A stretch of DNA of 8,240 nt from Alphaproteobacteria bacterium. GTDB taxonomy: Bacteria > Pseudomonadota > Alphaproteobacteria > Puniceispirillales > Marisalimonadaceae. The DNA lies in the NCBI GenBank assembly GCA_016777645.1, contig JADHRC010000068.1:1-8240 (forward strand). Direction: 5' to 3'. Each line of letters opens with the position of its first letter. Position 1 is the stretch's first letter. The notes beneath the pieces were generated by a model. The model was given only the letters and a program-made list of their open reading frames with translations, had not been told where the DNA came from and searched no databases. The position numbers and the translations under genes were made by a program. Of the stretch, positions 6,655 to 8,240 are shown piece by piece.

Positions 6655-7917
6655 ATGAATATTTTAGTTGTAGGAGGAGGTGGTAGAGAACATGCAATAG
6701 CTTATTCTTTATCAAAATCTCCATTAACAAAAAAATTAATTGTTGCTCCTGGAAATCCAGGCATTGAAACTTTTGCAGAATGTTCTCCTGTTCCCGCTGA
6801 TGATGTGGATGGACAATGCAAACTAGCAAAAGAAATGAGTGCAGATATTGTATTTATTGGGCCAGAAATACCATTAGTTCTTGGATTGAAAGATAAGCTG
6901 TTGGAACTAGGCATTAATGCATTTGGTCCTTCAAAAAAAGCAGCACAACTGGAAGGATCAAAAACTTTTTCTAGAAATTTCTGTAAAAGATATAATATTC
7001 CACAACCACATTTTAAATACTGCAAAGATCTAGAAACTGCAAAGAAACAAATTCAATTTTTAAATGGATATTGTGTAGTAAAAGCCGATGGCCTTGCCGC
7101 AGGTAAGGGTGTTGTTGTCTGTGATAAAGTTGAGGAAGCAATGGCAGCAGCATCTCAAATGTTAGAAGAAAATATATTTGGAGATGCTGGAAAATCTATT
7201 CTTATAGAAGAGCGAATAACTGGAATTGAAGCAAGTGTGTTTGCTGTAACCGATGGTGACACCGCAGTTATTCTTGGCACTGCACAAGATCATAAGAGGG
7301 CTTATGATAATGATAAAGGCCCTAATACCGGAGGCATGGGAGCCATTTCACCTGCTCCAGCGTTAAATAAAATATTAACTAAAAATATATTTGATAATAT
7401 TATTAATCCTACAATCAATGGTATGAAATTAGACGGTAACCCTTATGAAGGTATTTTGTATGCTGGTATCATGCTTACTAATGAAGGGCCTAAAGTCATT
7501 GAATTTAATTGTCGCTTTGGAGACCCTGAAACTCAAGTTGTGCTTCCACGGCTAAAAACTGACCTAGTTGAAATAGTAAATGCAACAGTAACAAGAAAAT
7601 TAAAAGGATTGTTAATTGAACTTATTGATCAAACAACCATTACTGTTGTCATTGCAAGTAAAGGTTATCCTGGCAAATTTGAAAAAGGTTTAGAATTACC
7701 CCCTCTAAATCAAGAACTTCAAAAAAGCGATATATCTATTTTCCATTCTGGGACTGCTAAAAATAAAAATGGGAAACTTATATCCAACGGAGGAAGAGTA
7801 TTGTCTGTTACAGCCATGGGAAACGATGTTCAAGACTGTAGAAAAAAAGCATATAATGCTGTTGAAAATATAAATTGGCATGAAGGTTTTTATAGAAAAG
7901 ATATAGGTAGGTTATAA
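6655..7917 (+). CDS. purD: Phosphoribosylamine--glycine ligase (GAR synthetase)
   Basis: PurD joins glycine to phosphoribosylamine with ATP, the second step of de novo purine synthesis, in the cytoplasm. The 420-residue monofunctional protein is full length (about 420-430 is usual). The N-terminal domain shows VGGGGREHAIA (6-16), APGNPG (31-36) and GPEIPLVLGL (69-78). The ATP-grasp region has GPSKKAAQLEGSK (91-103), VVKADGLAAGKGVVV (141-155), AQDHKRAYDNDKGPNTGGMGA (start 210) and the family signature RFGDPETQ (287-294). The C-terminal domain ends with NGGRVLSVTAMG (378-389) and FYRKDIG (412-418). There is no fusion to PurM or PurN. It is transcribed divergently from xseA, 85 bp away, and converges on tadA with one base between the stops. 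Other purine genes are not in the window. Confidence 0.97.
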   Translation: MNILVVGGGGREHAIAYSLSKSPLTKKLIVAPGNPGIETFAECSPVPADDVDGQCKLAKEMSADIVFIGPEIPLVLGLKDKLLELGINAFGPSKKAAQLEGSKTFSRNFCKRYNIPQPHFKYCKDLETAKKQIQFLNGYCVVKADGLAAGKGVVVCDKVEEAMAAASQMLEENIFGDAGKSILIEERITGIEASVFAVTDGDTAVILGTAQDHKRAYDNDKGPNTGGMGAISPAPALNKILTKNIFDNIINPTINGMKLDGNPYEGILYAGIMLTNEGPKVIEFNCRFGDPETQVVLPRLKTDLVEIVNATVTRKLKGLLIELIDQTTITVVIASKGYPGKFEKGLELPPLNQELQKSDISIFHSGTAKNKNGKLISNGGRVLSVTAMGNDVQDCRKKAYNAVENINWHEGFYRKDIGRL

Positions 7918-7918
7918 T

Positions 7919-8240
7919 TCATCTTAACTTTTTAAAGAATTCTTTAAGCATTTCTTCTGACTGTTCCGCAGAAAAACCAGAATAAATTTCTATGTTTTTA
8001 TTATTCGAAAAAATTTGTGGTCCATTCAAAATGGCACCACCTTTTTTGTCTTCAGCTCCATAATATAAGCGTCTTATTCTAGTTTGTTTAATTATACTTG
8101 CACACATAGCACATGGCTCTAAGGTTACCCATATATCACAATCAATCAAAAATTTTTGGCTAGTAACTTTTAAAGCTTTTTCTATGACTAATTTTTCTGC
8201 ATGACATAATGGATTATTTTTTGCCTCAACTAAATTATGT
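7919..8240 (-). CDS. tadA: tRNA-specific adenosine deaminase, partial (N-terminus beyond window)
   Basis: TadA is a zinc cytidine-deaminase-fold enzyme that converts adenosine 34 of tRNA-Arg(ACG) to inosine, allowing wobble decoding. The frame stays open from the stop at 7919-7921 to the window edge, giving 106 residues; about 45 are missing compared with the usual ~150. The zinc and proton-shuttle motif HAE is encoded at 8195-8203, preceded by PLC. The second zinc motif EPCAMC is at 8102-8119, within VTLEPCAMCASIIKQTRIRR. The following YYGAEDKKGGA...NGP...F segment and the C-terminal FFKKLR resemble alphaproteobacterial TadA more than guanine or cytosine deaminases. A TTG at 8147-8149 that could pass as a start is an internal Leu codon, because both the HAE motif and clear homology lie upstream of it. 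Its 3' end meets purD with a 1-bp gap and no terminator hairpin. Confidence 0.93.
   Translation of the reverse strand, partial: HNLVEAKNNPLCHAEKLVIEKALKVTSQKFLIDCDIWVTLEPCAMCASIIKQTRIRRLYYGAEDKKGGAILNGPQIFSNNKNIEIYSGFSAEQSEEMLKEFFKKLR

Noticed and set aside
6702..7025. 107-codon open frame on the minus strand
   Set aside because: It is entirely antisense to the conserved N-terminal domain of purD and shows no recognisable motif.
1..8240. Mobile elements, CRISPR arrays, tRNA/rRNA genes, riboswitches, phage or defence genes
   Set aside because: No repeated spacer pattern, transposase, tRNA-like clover leaf or long intergenic leader was seen; almost every base is in a recognised core gene or a short promoter spacer.

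Overview
This AT-rich window (roughly two-thirds A+T by eye) looks like ordinary core genome from a streamlined, probably free-living alphaproteobacterium. The Gram-negative assignment is firm because most of the window is lipid A / LPS biosynthesis. The alphaproteobacterial placement rests on the gene order (DUF374 acyltransferase, waaA, lpxK, then xseA and purD close by) and on the sequence style of the TadA and LpxK proteins. The low GC and near-absence of intergenic DNA suggest a marine low-GC lineage (SAR11-like or a similar clade), but that is inference and the exact clade cannot be fixed from sequence reading alone.

Layout. Positions 1-1193 (minus) hold most of an MsbA-type ABC exporter, cut by the window edge just after the Walker A motif. 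A 130-bp divergent spacer follows. Positions 1324-5219 (plus) form a tight four-gene unit: a DUF374 (LpxJ-like) acyltransferase, waaA/kdtA, lpxK and an LpxL/HtrB-type late acyltransferase, with gaps of 26 bp and 2 bp and an 8-bp overlap. Convergent to it, 12 bp away, is xseA (minus, ending at 5232). xseA and purD (6655-7917, plus) diverge from an 85-bp spacer that carries a good sigma70-like promoter for xseA and a Shine-Dalgarno for purD. purD converges, with a 1-bp gap, on a tadA gene (minus) whose 5' end lies beyond the window.

How the genes work together. LpxK phosphorylates the 4' position of the lipid A disaccharide, WaaA adds Kdo, and the two late acyltransferases can finish acylation. 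An MsbA-like exporter flips the product to the periplasmic face, so five of the seven genes cover the late, inner-membrane half of lipid A assembly. The remaining genes are housekeeping: exonuclease VII large subunit, the second step of purine synthesis, and tRNA wobble A-to-I editing. I saw no mobile element, tRNA or rRNA gene, CRISPR array, phage gene or unexplained ORF, and no stretch over 300 bases lacks a gene. I did not find a new biological system. The points worth a second look are the pairing of two acyltransferase families, two start-codon corrections, the terminator-free convergent junctions, and long A-tracts inside coding sequences.
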